Part shown: positions 33,144-41,705 of the stretch, piece by piece
Layout: every line of letters starts with the position of its first letter
Numbering within the stretch: position 1 is the stretch's first letter
Assembly: GCF_038433155.1 (NCBI RefSeq)
Contig: NZ_JBCDMW010000019.1
Location: 1 to 64,000, forward strand
Direction of reading: 5' to 3'
Length of the DNA stretch: 64,000 bases
Origin: Luteococcus sp038433155
GTDB taxonomy: Bacteria; Actinomycetota; Actinomycetes; Propionibacteriales; Propionibacteriaceae
Notes under the pieces: generated by a model
What the model saw: the letters and a program-made list of their open reading frames with translations, nothing else
Database searches by the model: none
Told to the model about the DNA's origin: nothing
Made by a program: the position numbers and the translations under genes

Positions 33144-34694
33144 TCAGGCCGGCTCGAGGCCGTGCTTCTTGGCGGGACGCAGCTGACGCTTGCTGGCAAG
33201 GATCTCCAGGGTCAGTGCGATCTGGCGACGGGTGTCGGCGGGATCGATGATGTCGTCGACCTGACCGCGGGCAGCCGCCATGTACGGCGTGGAGAAGGTC
33301 TCGCGGTACTCCTCGACCAGCTCCTTCTTGCGTGCCTCGGGATCCTCCGCGGCGGCAATCTCCCGTCGGAAGACCACGGCCGCGGCACCCTCGGCACCCA
33401 TCACGGCGATCTCGGCGCTCGGCCAGGCGAAGACCTTGTCGGCACCCAGGTCCTTGGAGCACATGGCCAGGTAGGAGCCACCGTAGGCCTTGCGCATCAC
33501 GATGGTGATCTTCGGAACGGTGGCCGCGGAGTAGGCGAACAGCATCTTGGCGCCGTGCCGGATGATGCCGCCGCGCTCCTGGGCGACGCCCGGCAGGAAG
33601 CCGGGCACGTCGACGAGGTTCACGATCGGGATGTTGAAGGCATTGCAGAAGCGGATGAAGGTGGAACCCTTGTCCGAGGAGTCGATGTCCAGCACGCCGG
33701 ACATCACCGAGGGGTTGTTCGCGATGAAGCCGACGGTGCGGCCCACCACGCGGCCGAAGCCGACCACGATGTTCTTCGCCCAGCCTGCCCGGACCTCGAG
33801 GAAGTCGCCCCGGTCCACGATCTCGCGAATCACCTCGCGCACGTCGTAGCCCTTGTTGCTCTCCTCGGGGATGATCTCCCGCAGCTTCTCGCGCGGGGCC
33901 ACATTGTCGTCGGGAGCGACGATCGGGGCATCCTCGGAGTTGTTCTGCGGCAGGAAGCTGAGCAGCTTCTTGGCAATCAGCAGTGCCTGCTCGTCGTCGT
34001 CGGCGACGAAGCTGACCACGCCGGAGGCCATCTGCGCGTCGGCACCGCCCAGCTCGTCCTGGGTGACGTCCTCACCCGTGACCTGCTTGATCACGCCGGG
34101 GCCCGTGATGAACATGTGGGCCTTACGGGTCTGGATGATGAAGTCGGTCAGGGCCGGGCTGTAGACCGCGCCACCGGCGCAGGGGCCGGCGATGATCGAG
34201 ATCTGCGGCACGACGCCGGACAGCAGGACATTCTCGTAGAAGACCTTGCCGTAGCCGGACAGCGAGTCGATGCCCTCCTGGACCCGGGCGCCGCCCGAGT
34301 CGTTGATGAAGACGAAGGGCGTGCCCGTCTCGAGCGAGGCGTGCAGCGCTTCGGCCACCTTGATGTTGTGGGTCTCGCCCGCGGAACCACCGGAGACGGT
34401 GAAGTCCTGCGAGGCGAAGTGGATCGGACGCCCGAGCACCGCGCCCGCACCGGTCACGACGCCGTCGGCCGGCATGTCCGCCTTGTCCATGCCGAAGAAG
34501 GTCGTGCGGTTCTTGCGGAAGGCACCGTCCTCCAGCATGGTGCCGGGGTCGAGCAGGGCGTCGATCCGCTCGCGGGCGGTCATGGACCCCTTCGCGTGCT
34601 GCTTCTCGATGCGCTTCTCGCCGCCACCAGCTTGGACCCGGGCCCGCTCACTGGCCAGGTGCTCGAGGCGCTCTGCCATGGTGTGCTTTGCCAT
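33144..34694 (-). CDS. mmdA: Methylmalonyl-CoA carboxyltransferase 12S subunit
   Basis: A 516-residue carboxyltransferase of the crotonase-like fold, forming the hexameric core of the complex. It takes the carboxyl group from (S)-methylmalonyl-CoA onto biotin. N-terminal carboxyltransferase motifs include SMTARERIDALLDPG, the oxyanion segment SGGARVQEGIDSLSGYG and GPCAGGAVYSPA. The C-terminal half has LVDVPGFLPGVAQERGGIIRHGAK and RKAYGGSYLAM. AAGGAA is placed 6 nt before the ATG. It could be mistaken for a propionyl-CoA carboxylase beta chain, but the 5S/1.3S company makes transcarboxylase the better call. Confidence 0.95.
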   Translation of the reverse strand: MAKHTMAERLEHLASERARVQAGGGEKRIEKQHAKGSMTARERIDALLDPGTMLEDGAFRKNRTTFFGMDKADMPADGVVTGAGAVLGRPIHFASQDFTVSGGSAGETHNIKVAEALHASLETGTPFVFINDSGGARVQEGIDSLSGYGKVFYENVLLSGVVPQISIIAGPCAGGAVYSPALTDFIIQTRKAHMFITGPGVIKQVTGEDVTQDELGGADAQMASGVVSFVADDDEQALLIAKKLLSFLPQNNSEDAPIVAPDDNVAPREKLREIIPEESNKGYDVREVIREIVDRGDFLEVRAGWAKNIVVGFGRVVGRTVGFIANNPSVMSGVLDIDSSDKGSTFIRFCNAFNIPIVNLVDVPGFLPGVAQERGGIIRHGAKMLFAYSAATVPKITIVMRKAYGGSYLAMCSKDLGADKVFAWPSAEIAVMGAEGAAAVVFRREIAAAEDPEARKKELVEEYRETFSTPYMAAARGQVDDIIDPADTRRQIALTLEILASKRQLRPAKKHGLEPA

Positions 34695-34734
34695 TGTTTT
34701 CCTTAGTCGATTCAGCTCGTCGGGTGGTCGTCGA

Positions 34735-36231
34735 TCAGGCCGGCTCGACCTTGACGCTGTGCTGGCGCCCGTCGAAGCTGACGTTGTAGGTGATCGGCGA
34801 GCTCAGCGCCCGCGCCTTGCCCGCGGCCACCTCGGCCTCGTTCTTGAGCTGGGCCTCGGTCTTGCCGACATTCTTCGGGCCATCCTGACGGGAGGCGAAG
34901 AACTTCGGGGCGACGCCCGGGAACATGGCGTTGGTGAGGACGTCCTCCTCGGAGCCGTTGAAGCCCGGCAACGCCTGCGCGTCGGACTCCAGCTTCTCCC
35001 ACTCGGGCTCCAGCAGGTCGGCCGGACGCTCGGTGATGGACTCCTTCTTGGTCTGGGCCTTGGCCAGCTCGATCACCTCGGGGTTGCGCTCCCCGATGCA
35101 CTCGCCGTAGTAGCCCAGCATCAGGTCGGCGAACTCGCCGGTCATCACCTTGTAGCGGCCCATCAGGACGTTGAACACGGCCTGGGTGCCGACGATCTGG
35201 CTGGACGGGGTCACCAGCGGCGGGTAGCCGGCGTCCTTCTTGACCAGCGGCACCTCCTCCATGACCTCCTTGATCCGGTCGCCAGCACCCTGGGCCTTGA
35301 GCTGGCTCTCCATGTTGGACAGCATGCCGCCGGGGATCTGGCTGCGGAAGATGTCGGTGTCCACCAGGGTGGCCGACTCGAACTCCTTGTACTTCGGGCG
35401 GATCTTGGCGAAGTGGTCACGGATGCTGATCAGCTTGTCCATGTCCAGCCCGGTGGTGTACTCGGTGCCCTCGAGCATCTCGACGAGGGACTCGGTGGGG
35501 TTGTGGCCCGGGCCCAGCGACATCGAGCTGATGGCGGTGTCGACGACGTCGGCGCCGGCCTCGATGGCCTTCATCAGGGTGACCAGGGTCACGCCGGTGG
35601 TGGAGTGGCAGTGGACGTTGATCTGGGTGTCCTCGCCGTAGGTCTCCTTGATGCCCCGGATGATGTCGTAGGCGGGCTGCGGCTTGAGCAGGGCGGCCAT
35701 GTCCTTGAAGGCAATGGAGTCGGCGCCCATGTCCAGCAGCTGGCCGGCCAGCTTCACGTAGCCCTCGGTGGTGTGCAGCGGGCTGATGGTGTAGCAGATG
35801 GTGCCCTGGGCGTGCTTGCCGGTCTTCTTCACGGCCTGCATGGCCTGGGCCATGTTGCGGGGGTCGTTCAGGGCGTCGAAGACGCGGAAGACATCCATGC
35901 CGTTCTCGGCGGACTTCTCCACGAACTTCTCCACCACCATGTCCTCGTAGTGGCGGTAGCCCAGCAGGTTCTGACCGCGCAGCAGCATCTGCAGCTTGCT
36001 GTTGGGCAGCAACTTGCGGAAGGTGCGCAGCCGCTCCCACGGGTCTTCGTTGAGGAATCGGATACAGGAATCGAAGGTGGCACCGCCCCAGCACTCGACG
36101 GACCAGTAGCCGGCTGCGTCAATGTCAGCACAGGCTTCGACCATGTCCTCCATGGCCATGCGGGTAGCCATCAGGCTCTGGTGTGCGTCGCGAAGAGCGA
36201 CCTCGGTAACGCCAATTTGTCGCGGACTCAT
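34735..36231 (-). CDS. Methylmalonyl-CoA carboxyltransferase 5S subunit
   Basis: 498 residues; very similar in layout to the Propionibacterium 5S subunit, which moves the carboxyl group from biotin to pyruvate giving oxaloacetate. The TIM-barrel metal site is visible: RDAHQSLMATR (Asp15), the carbamylated lysine in AFKDMAALLKPQ and the two histidines of HCHSTTG. ECWGGATFDSCIRFL and the C-terminal post-barrel domain follow. The start MSPRQIGVTE was chosen because AAGGA lies 9 nt upstream and the known protein also begins MSPR. It is the first gene of the operon and is divergent from a small zinc-ribbon-like protein. Confidence 0.96.
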   Translation of the reverse strand: MSPRQIGVTEVALRDAHQSLMATRMAMEDMVEACADIDAAGYWSVECWGGATFDSCIRFLNEDPWERLRTFRKLLPNSKLQMLLRGQNLLGYRHYEDMVVEKFVEKSAENGMDVFRVFDALNDPRNMAQAMQAVKKTGKHAQGTICYTISPLHTTEGYVKLAGQLLDMGADSIAFKDMAALLKPQPAYDIIRGIKETYGEDTQINVHCHSTTGVTLVTLMKAIEAGADVVDTAISSMSLGPGHNPTESLVEMLEGTEYTTGLDMDKLISIRDHFAKIRPKYKEFESATLVDTDIFRSQIPGGMLSNMESQLKAQGAGDRIKEVMEEVPLVKKDAGYPPLVTPSSQIVGTQAVFNVLMGRYKVMTGEFADLMLGYYGECIGERNPEVIELAKAQTKKESITERPADLLEPEWEKLESDAQALPGFNGSEEDVLTNAMFPGVAPKFFASRQDGPKNVGKTEAQLKNEAEVAAGKARALSSPITYNVSFDGRQHSVKVEPA

Positions 36232-36280
36232 GGGTCCCATCCTTACATGTGCCCGGCGCAGTGGACAGACCGGGGTGGCA

Positions 36281-36300
36281 TTTGTGCATGCCTGCACAAA
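36281..36300. promoter_or_regulatory. 20-bp palindrome in the transcarboxylase promoter region
   Basis: TTTGTGCA-TGCC-TGCACAAA, perfect 8-bp arms, about 50 nt before the 5S start and 100 nt before the divergent gene. A third CTTGTGC lies at about 36314. It is a good operator candidate; the regulator is unknown. Confidence 0.55.
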
Positions 36301-36401
36301 CTGCATGTCGACACTTGTGCCAATTGGTCGGACCACTAGGCAAAATGCGCCGTGACAAGGGTCACACCCGCCATGACACGGGACGTGCAAGACTCGTCGA
36401 C

Positions 36402-36668
36402 ATGACTCGTGAACTGAAGTCGAACGACTGCACCGGCAAGTGTGCCTGGACCCCCACCGACGAGGTCAGCGACGGCCAGCCGATCTTCGCCTGCTCGGGC
36501 TGCGGCAGCGAGTGGACCCCGGATCTGGGCTGGACCCCGCGCAATGCCGACGGCGAGGTCTCCGCCGAGGTGCTGGCGGCCAAGGCGGCCGCCCAGCCCC
36601 GGACCGCGCTGGACTCCACCGAGCAGGCCCCCGAGGGGCACGGCGGGGGCTCCGTGGGCGCCTGGTAG
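36402..36668 (+). CDS. Small zinc-ribbon-like protein
   Basis: 88 residues, not recognised. CTGKCAWTP and FACSGCGSEWTP give four cysteines in a C-x3-C ... C-x2-C pattern that could bind zinc. The C-terminal half is Ala/Glu-rich and ends GGGSVGAW. An AAGACT box lies 7 nt before the ATG, so it is probably leaderless. It is divergent from the transcarboxylase operon. Confidence 0.6.
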   Translation: MTRELKSNDCTGKCAWTPTDEVSDGQPIFACSGCGSEWTPDLGWTPRNADGEVSAEVLAAKAAAQPRTALDSTEQAPEGHGGGSVGAW

Positions 36669-36813
36669 TCCCATGCCCCCATGACCCCCACCTTGAAGTC
36701 GCTTCACCCACTATCTGGTCCGGGCGAGCGCACCGCTCCTTCGTCGCCTGCTCGCCCGGGCTGCTCACGGTTCGTTCCACACCTCGTAGCGAACAGTGTT
36801 GGGCGGGAATGAG

Positions 36814-36849
36814 GAACCGGCCGGCTCCCCGTGGGGAACCGGCCGGTTC
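36814..36849 (-). terminator. Terminator downstream of fba
   Basis: GAACCGGCCGG with its complement plus an inner TCCCC/GGGGA stem and one mismatch; the same construction as the 32444 terminator. Confidence 0.75.
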
Positions 36850-36868
36850 GTCGTTCAGGTGCGAGCGA

Positions 36869-37897
36869 TCAGGCGGTGTGGGTACCGGCCGAACGCAGCT
36901 GCTGGCAGGCCTCCACGATCCGGGCGGACATGCCGGCCTCGGCCAGCTTGCCCCAGGCGCGGGGGTCGTACATCTTCTTGTTGCCGATCTCACCGTCGAT
37001 CTTGAGCACGCCCTCGTAGTTCTCCATCATGTGCTTCACGACGGGGCGGGTGAAGGCGTACTGGGTGTCGGTGTCGACGTTCATCTTGACCACGCCGTAG
37101 TCGACGGCGTCGCTGATCTCCTGCTCGGTGGAGCCGGAGCCGCCGTGGAAGACCAGGAAGAAGGGCTTCTCGTCGGTGCCGTACTTCTGGGCCACCGCGG
37201 CCTGCAGGTCCTTCAGGATCTCCGGACGCAGCTTCACATTGCCGGGCTTGTACACGCCGTGCACATTGCCGAAGGTGAAGGCGGTCAGGTAGGCGCCCTT
37301 CTCACCCAGGCCCAGGACCTCGGCGGTGCGCAGGGCATCCTCGACGGAGGTGTACAGCTTGTCGTTGATCTCACCAACGACGCCGTCCTCCTCGCCGCCG
37401 ACGGCGCCGATCTCGATCTCCAGGATCTGGTGGTTGGCCTTGGTCTTGGCCAGCAGCTCCTCGGCGATCTGCAGGTTCTTCTCCACGTCGTCCATGGCGG
37501 AGCCGTCCCACATGTGGGAGTTGAAGATCGGGTCCTGACCCTTGGCGACGCGCTCGGCCGAGAGGTCGAGCAGCGGGCGGACGTAGCCGTCCAGCTTGTT
37601 CTCGGGGCAGTGGTCGGTGTGCAGACCGACATTGATCGGGTAGTTCTTGGCCACCTCACGGGCGTAGTCGGCCAGGGCGACCGCACCGGTCACCATGTTC
37701 TTGACGCTGGGGCCGGAGCCGTACTCGGCGCCACCGGTGGAAACCTGCAGGATGCCGTCGGAGCCGGCGTCGGCGAAGCCCTTCAGAGCAGCGTTGATGG
37801 TCTGCGAGGAGGTGATGTTGATGGCGGGGTAGGCGAACTTGCCTGCCTTCGCCTTGGCGTACATCTCGGCGTAGACCTCAGGAGTTGCGATGGGCAT
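36869..37897 (-). CDS. fba: Fructose-bisphosphate aldolase, class II
   Basis: A 342-residue zinc-dependent aldolase of the FbaA type. Zinc-binding histidines occur in VGLHTDHCPEN (His93, His96) and in VHGVYKPG and FHGGSGS. NSHMWDGSAM and IEIGAVGGEEDGV are typical. It cleaves fructose 1,6-bisphosphate in glycolysis and makes it in gluconeogenesis. AGAAAGAGG precedes the ATG at 37897; the 33 extra upstream codons are leader. It stands alone. Confidence 0.96.
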   Translation of the reverse strand: MPIATPEVYAEMYAKAKAGKFAYPAINITSSQTINAALKGFADAGSDGILQVSTGGAEYGSGPSVKNMVTGAVALADYAREVAKNYPINVGLHTDHCPENKLDGYVRPLLDLSAERVAKGQDPIFNSHMWDGSAMDDVEKNLQIAEELLAKTKANHQILEIEIGAVGGEEDGVVGEINDKLYTSVEDALRTAEVLGLGEKGAYLTAFTFGNVHGVYKPGNVKLRPEILKDLQAAVAQKYGTDEKPFFLVFHGGSGSTEQEISDAVDYGVVKMNVDTDTQYAFTRPVVKHMMENYEGVLKIDGEIGNKKMYDPRAWGKLAEAGMSARIVEACQQLRSAGTHTA

Positions 37898-38028
37898 GCG
37901 TGCCTCTTTCTCTGGATATTGGCGTTGCGCACTTGTCATTCTTCCAAAGAAGCGGGCCGGACGCAGCACCGGGTCCCAATCTGCCGCGCGCGGCATTTCG
38001 CCCGACGCGAAGCCGGGCGGTCACCGGC

Positions 38029-38589
38029 TCAGAAGAGGCTGTCCAGCCCGCTCAGGTCCAGCCCGAAACGGCCCCCGGACATGGCCCGCACCCCGCCGTC
38101 GATGGTGCCCGGGAGCGCGTCCAGGAAGCTCAACGGCATGGCCCAGACCTTGCCCTGCACCGCCTCCACCACCAGCTCCGGTCCGGCACCCACCTTCATC
38201 CCGGCGGTCTTCAGCGCCCGCACCTGGTCCCAGGCCAGGTCCAGCACCGCCCCTTCCAGGGTGTGCAGCCGCAGCCCGGCCCGGTTGGCCTCCAGCGCAG
38301 CACCCCGGCCGATCCGGCCCAGATTCCGCTTGGCCTGCAGCAACCGGATGGTGGTGACGAGGATGATCACCAGGCTCACGCCATAGCCCAGCAGCAGCCA
38401 CCACGGGCTGCCCCACCGCTCCCGCTGCCACCACCACAGCCCGGTCCACACGCCAGCACCCACCAGGGTCCACAGGATGGAGCGGCGCAGACTGGAGGCC
38501 AGGGTGGCCACCGCATTGGCCATCGGGACGGGGTTGAACCCCACCACATAGGAGGTGCTCTGGCTGGCGGCAGGCTGGCTCTCGCTCAT
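38029..38589 (-). CDS. Two-TM membrane protein with PH-like cytosolic part
   Basis: 186 residues, not firmly recognised. Two hydrophobic helices (SILWTLVGAGVWTGLWWW and WWLLLGYGVSLVIILVTTI) are followed by a basic stretch and a beta-rich segment (AGLRLHTLEGAVLDLAWDQVRALKT) that resembles bacterial PH-like domains. There is no catalytic motif. A TACGAT box 6 nt before the ATG suggests leaderless expression. It lies 22 nt after the GntR gene on the same strand. Confidence 0.6.
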   Translation of the reverse strand: MSESQPAASQSTSYVVGFNPVPMANAVATLASSLRRSILWTLVGAGVWTGLWWWQRERWGSPWWLLLGYGVSLVIILVTTIRLLQAKRNLGRIGRGAALEANRAGLRLHTLEGAVLDLAWDQVRALKTAGMKVGAGPELVVEAVQGKVWAMPLSFLDALPGTIDGGVRAMSGGRFGLDLSGLDSLF

Positions 38590-38595
38590 GGGGCC

Positions 38596-38601
38596 ATCGT
38601 A
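38596..38601 (-). promoter_or_regulatory. -10 box of a probable leaderless promoter
   Basis: TACGAT, 6 nt before the ATG at 38589. Confidence 0.45.
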
Positions 38602-38611
38602 GGGCGTACGG

Positions 38612-39343
38612 TCAGCGGGTCTGCTCCCGCGGATGCAGTGTCGAGTGGATCCGGTAGCGGTCACCGCGGTACTTGCTGATGGAGTACTCCACCACGGTGT
38701 CACCGGCAAAGGTCAACCGCTCGTTGACCAGCAGCGGCGCCCGCCGCGCGATGCCCAGCAGCCGGGCATGCAGCGCGTCGGCCGCCTCGGCACTGACACT
38801 CTGCTCACCCCGGGTGACCACCAGGCCGTAGTGTTCGGCCATCAGGTCGTAGACGGTGTTCAGCTTGTGCTGCAGCAGGTCCGGCATCAGCGACGAGGGG
38901 TACCAACCCACCTCGTGCGCCATCGGAGTGCCGTCGGCCAGCCGGAGCCGCTCCAACCGCACCACCGGCTCCCCCGGCTGGATCTCCAGCACCTCCGCCA
39001 CCCGCTGGTCGGCCGGTTCCTCGGCGGCCGAGAGCACCACCGTGCGCGGCTTCAGGCCCCGCGCCCGCATCTCCCGGCTGAAGCTCATCAGGTGCAGGCG
39101 GGAGTTGACCCGGGGGCCGGTGACATAGGTCCCCTTGCCCTGGGTGCGCTCCAGCAGGCCCGCCTCCACCAGGTCCGCGATGGCCTGGCGCACCGTGACC
39201 CGGCTCACTCCCAGCTGGGTGACCAGTTCGCGCTCCGAGGCCAGCGCATCACCGGCGTGCAGCTCCTCCTGGATCCGGCGCTGCAGGATCTCCCGCACCT
39301 GCGCACGCTTGGTGGCAATCACCGGCTCCTCGGCGTCGCCCAT
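38612..39343 (-). CDS. GntR-family regulator, HutC/UTRA subfamily
   Basis: 243 residues. The N-terminal winged helix has ALASERELVTQLGVSRVTVRQAIADLVEAGLLERTQGKGTYV. The UTRA effector domain follows (SRLHLMSFSREMRARGLKP, PVVRLERLRLADGTPMAHE, Y..ISKYRGDRYR). DasR/NagR relatives sense amino-sugar phosphates, but the effector here is not visible. GAGGAGG precedes the ATG. A 6-4-6 palindrome ATGGTC-CGTT-GACCAT lies 33 nt upstream and suits autoregulation. Confidence 0.88.
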   Translation of the reverse strand: MGDAEEPVIATKRAQVREILQRRIQEELHAGDALASERELVTQLGVSRVTVRQAIADLVEAGLLERTQGKGTYVTGPRVNSRLHLMSFSREMRARGLKPRTVVLSAAEEPADQRVAEVLEIQPGEPVVRLERLRLADGTPMAHEVGWYPSSLMPDLLQHKLNTVYDLMAEHYGLVVTRGEQSVSAEAADALHARLLGIARRAPLLVNERLTFAGDTVVEYSISKYRGDRYRIHSTLHPREQTR

Positions 39344-39375
39344 GGCGCATCCTCCTCGCGATCCCACCAGACAAG

Positions 39376-39402
39376 ATGGTCCGTTGACCATACCAGTTGA
39401 CC
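39376..39402. promoter_or_regulatory. Probable GntR operator
   Basis: ATGGTC-CGTT-GACCAT (39376-39391) is a perfect inverted repeat with the TGGTC/GACCA arms typical of HutC-type sites. It overlaps a direct repeat GTTGACC at 39383 and 39396. Confidence 0.55.
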
Positions 39403-39422
39403 CAGTGGCCTGATCTGGCGGG

Positions 39423-40211
39423 TCAGTTCGGTTGGCTGAGCAGCCGGGGCGAGGAGAGCTCGTCGCGAGCGGCCAGCAGACGCTGCAGCATCCGCTCCCG
39501 CTCGCCCGGAGTCACCAAGTGGTACATCATCGACGTACCCAGCGCCATCGGGACGTCGCCCGGCTTGCGGGGCGGCACCAGCACCGCCATACCAAAAACC
39601 CCTGGATTGGTCTCCCGGTCATCGACAGAGTGGCCGCGTTCCCGGGTGGCTTGCAGCTTGGCCAAAAGGTCGTCGAGCGTGCGGACCGAGTGCTCAGTCC
39701 ACACCGGCAGGGTGCCGGGGTCCGCGAACCGCTCGCGGACCTCGTCGTCGGACAGTTCTGCAAGGAGGATGTTTCCGACCGCCGTGATCGACGCCGGGAA
39801 GCGGTCCCCCACATTGGCCGAGAGCCGCAGCGGATGACGTCCTTCATGCCGGGCCAGGTAGAGCACCTCGGTCTCGTGCAACACGGCCAGATGCAACAGC
39901 TCCCGGTGCAGCACCTCGTCGGTGGCCGACAGCCGGGTGAACTCGCGCACCACGTCGAATCCCCGGACATAGGCGCCACCCAGCTCGACGGTGGCCCGGC
40001 CCAGCACATAACTGGAACCGTCCTTGCGAACCAGGTTCTCTTGTTCCAGGGCCACCAGCAGATTGAGCGTGGAGGACTTGGCCAGGGACAGCGTCCGGGC
40101 GATCTCCGTCATGCCGGTGGGCCCCTGCTCCCCCAGCAGGCGCAGGATGGCTGCGGCCCTGGTCACCGCCGGGGCGGGGCTGCGCTCGGGCACCTCTGGG
40201 ATGGCAGACAT
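39423..40211 (-). CDS. IclR-family transcriptional regulator
   Basis: 262 residues. The N-terminal HTH (AVTRAAAILRLLGEQGPTGMTEIARTLSLAKSSTLNLLVAL) is followed by the IclR effector domain (HEGRHPLRLSANVGDRFPASITAVGNILLAELSDDE, RERGHSVDDRETNPGVFGMAVLV). Such proteins bind small acids or aromatic compounds and control adjacent catabolic operons. It is the last gene of the sugar-acid operon, 37 nt after the 2-hydroxyacid dehydrogenase gene, so it probably regulates its own unit through the palindrome at 45736. Confidence 0.88.
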   Translation of the reverse strand: MSAIPEVPERSPAPAVTRAAAILRLLGEQGPTGMTEIARTLSLAKSSTLNLLVALEQENLVRKDGSSYVLGRATVELGGAYVRGFDVVREFTRLSATDEVLHRELLHLAVLHETEVLYLARHEGRHPLRLSANVGDRFPASITAVGNILLAELSDDEVRERFADPGTLPVWTEHSVRTLDDLLAKLQATRERGHSVDDRETNPGVFGMAVLVPPRKPGDVPMALGTSMMYHLVTPGERERMLQRLLAARDELSSPRLLSQPN

Positions 40212-40248
40212 GGCGTCCAATCGGTAGGCCTGGCTCAGCAGGCGTGGC

Positions 40249-41301
40249 TCAGTAGAACTTGACCTTGTCGACCGGGTTGACCAGCTCCTCCCCATTCAGC
40301 AGCCGTCGGGCATTCTCCGCGAACAGCTCGGCGATCAACCGGTCCTCCTGGTCATTCAGGGCCCCAGTGTGCGGGGCAATCACCACATTGTCCATCGCCC
40401 ACAGCGGGCTGTCCTGCGGAAGCGGCTCGACTGCGAAGACGTCCAGCGCGGCGAAGCTGATCCGGCCATCTGCCAGCGCCTCGGTCAGGGCGGCCTCGTC
40501 AACGCAGGTGCCGCGGCCAGTGGAGACGAAGATCGCCCCGGGCTTCACGGCAGCCAGCACCTCGGCGCTGATCAACCCGGTGGTGTCGGTGGCCTCGGGC
40601 AAGCAGTTGATGATGGCATCGGCCTGGCCGGCCACCTCGGCCAGCCGCTCGACGCCAAAGACCTCCTCAACACCCTCCACCTGACGCACGGTGCGGTTGA
40701 CGCCGATCACGTGGGCGCCAAGCTTGCTGAACAGGACGGCGGTGTCCCGGCCGATGTGACCCATGCCGACCACCAGCACGGTCATCTGGAAGACCTGCTT
40801 CATGGCCCAGCGATCGCTCCAGAACCGGTTGTGCTGCTGCACCTGCAGCCGGGGCAGGTCCTTGGCGCCGCACATCACGCCGAAGACGGCGAACTCGGCC
40901 AGGGTCTGGCTGTGCGCCCCGGCACTGGTGGTGAAGGCCACCCGCTCCAGTTGCTCGGCGGGCAGCTGGGCCGCCTTGACCTGGGAACCGCCGCCTGCGG
41001 CCATGGTGTGCACCCACTTCAGCGACGGATTAGCGGCGACGGTGCGAGCCAGGGCCGCAGGATTGGTGTCCGGAATGCCATAGAGGGCATCGGCCGAGTC
41101 GCACAGTGCCTCGAAGCGCCGCTGCTGCTCCGGCGTGCGGCTGAAGGCCGGGTCACCGTTGTGGTCACCGGGGAAGCGCATCGGGGGGATCAGCTCCGGC
41201 TCCAGCACCACCTCGATCCGCGGGTCGGCGGCGGAAATCAGATCGGCGTGCTCCTGAGTGAGCGGTGTCACCACGGCGACGCGCAGATGATCGAGACTCA
41301 T
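40249..41301 (-). CDS. D-2-hydroxyacid dehydrogenase family protein
   Basis: 350 residues. The Rossmann segment VLVVGMGHIGRDTAVLF binds NAD(P). The catalytic Arg lies in STGRGTCVDEAAL, Glu in DVFAVEPLP and His in IAPHTGA. The N-terminal domain is longer than in glycerate dehydrogenase and includes MAAGGGSQVK in the substrate loop. It should interconvert a 2-keto acid and a D-2-hydroxyacid; the actual substrate is unknown. AAGGAG precedes the ATG. Confidence 0.87.
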   Translation of the reverse strand: MSLDHLRVAVVTPLTQEHADLISAADPRIEVVLEPELIPPMRFPGDHNGDPAFSRTPEQQRRFEALCDSADALYGIPDTNPAALARTVAANPSLKWVHTMAAGGGSQVKAAQLPAEQLERVAFTTSAGAHSQTLAEFAVFGVMCGAKDLPRLQVQQHNRFWSDRWAMKQVFQMTVLVVGMGHIGRDTAVLFSKLGAHVIGVNRTVRQVEGVEEVFGVERLAEVAGQADAIINCLPEATDTTGLISAEVLAAVKPGAIFVSTGRGTCVDEAALTEALADGRISFAALDVFAVEPLPQDSPLWAMDNVVIAPHTGALNDQEDRLIAELFAENARRLLNGEELVNPVDKVKFY

Positions 41302-41324
41302 GGTTCTTCTCCTTGGTGTTGGGT

Positions 41325-41705
41325 TCAGTCGGCCGCAGCCGGCTCGTTAAGCCAGGCCAGCAGCTGCCATGGGGCAGCCGCATCAGTGCGGATGAAGATA
41401 CGAAGATTGTGGAAGCTGGCGGCATCGGCCGGGGGATGCTCGGCCGCGCCGTCCCACTTGGTGACCAGGCAGGTGACCACGGCGCGGTTGTCCGGGTGGA
41501 GCGTCACCTGGACGTCACTGGTGACCCGACTGGCCCCGGTGGACAGGCCCGCGATCAGGGCCGCGCGGTCATCCAGCCGGCCGGTGGGGCGCTGCATCAC
41601 GAACTGCGGGCAGAGCAGGTCCTCGAAGAAGGCCTCGTCCGCCGCGCACTCCGCGTGGCCAATCTGCTGGTTCAGCCGGACCAGCTCCTCGACGGTCTCA
41701 TTCAT
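41325..41705 (-). CDS. NTF2-like / DUF4440 protein
   Basis: 126 residues of the cone-shaped NTF2 fold: VEELVRLNQQIGHAECAADEAFFEDLLCPQFVM, a mid-strand RAALIAGL and a C-terminal FHNLRIFIRTDAAAPWQLLAWLNEP. Members act as small isomerases or as binding proteins in catabolic operons; no clear catalytic residue can be named. Its ATG overlaps the end of the FAH gene by 8 nt. Confidence 0.72.
   Translation of the reverse strand: MNETVEELVRLNQQIGHAECAADEAFFEDLLCPQFVMQRPTGRLDDRAALIAGLSTGASRVTSDVQVTLHPDNRAVVTCLVTKWDGAAEHPPADAASFHNLRIFIRTDAAAPWQLLAWLNEPAAAD

Noticed and set aside
33144..34694. Propionyl- or acetyl-CoA carboxylase beta subunit
   Set aside because: The sequence alone is compatible, but the operon with a 5S pyruvate-specific subunit and a stand-alone biotin carrier fits transcarboxylase better.
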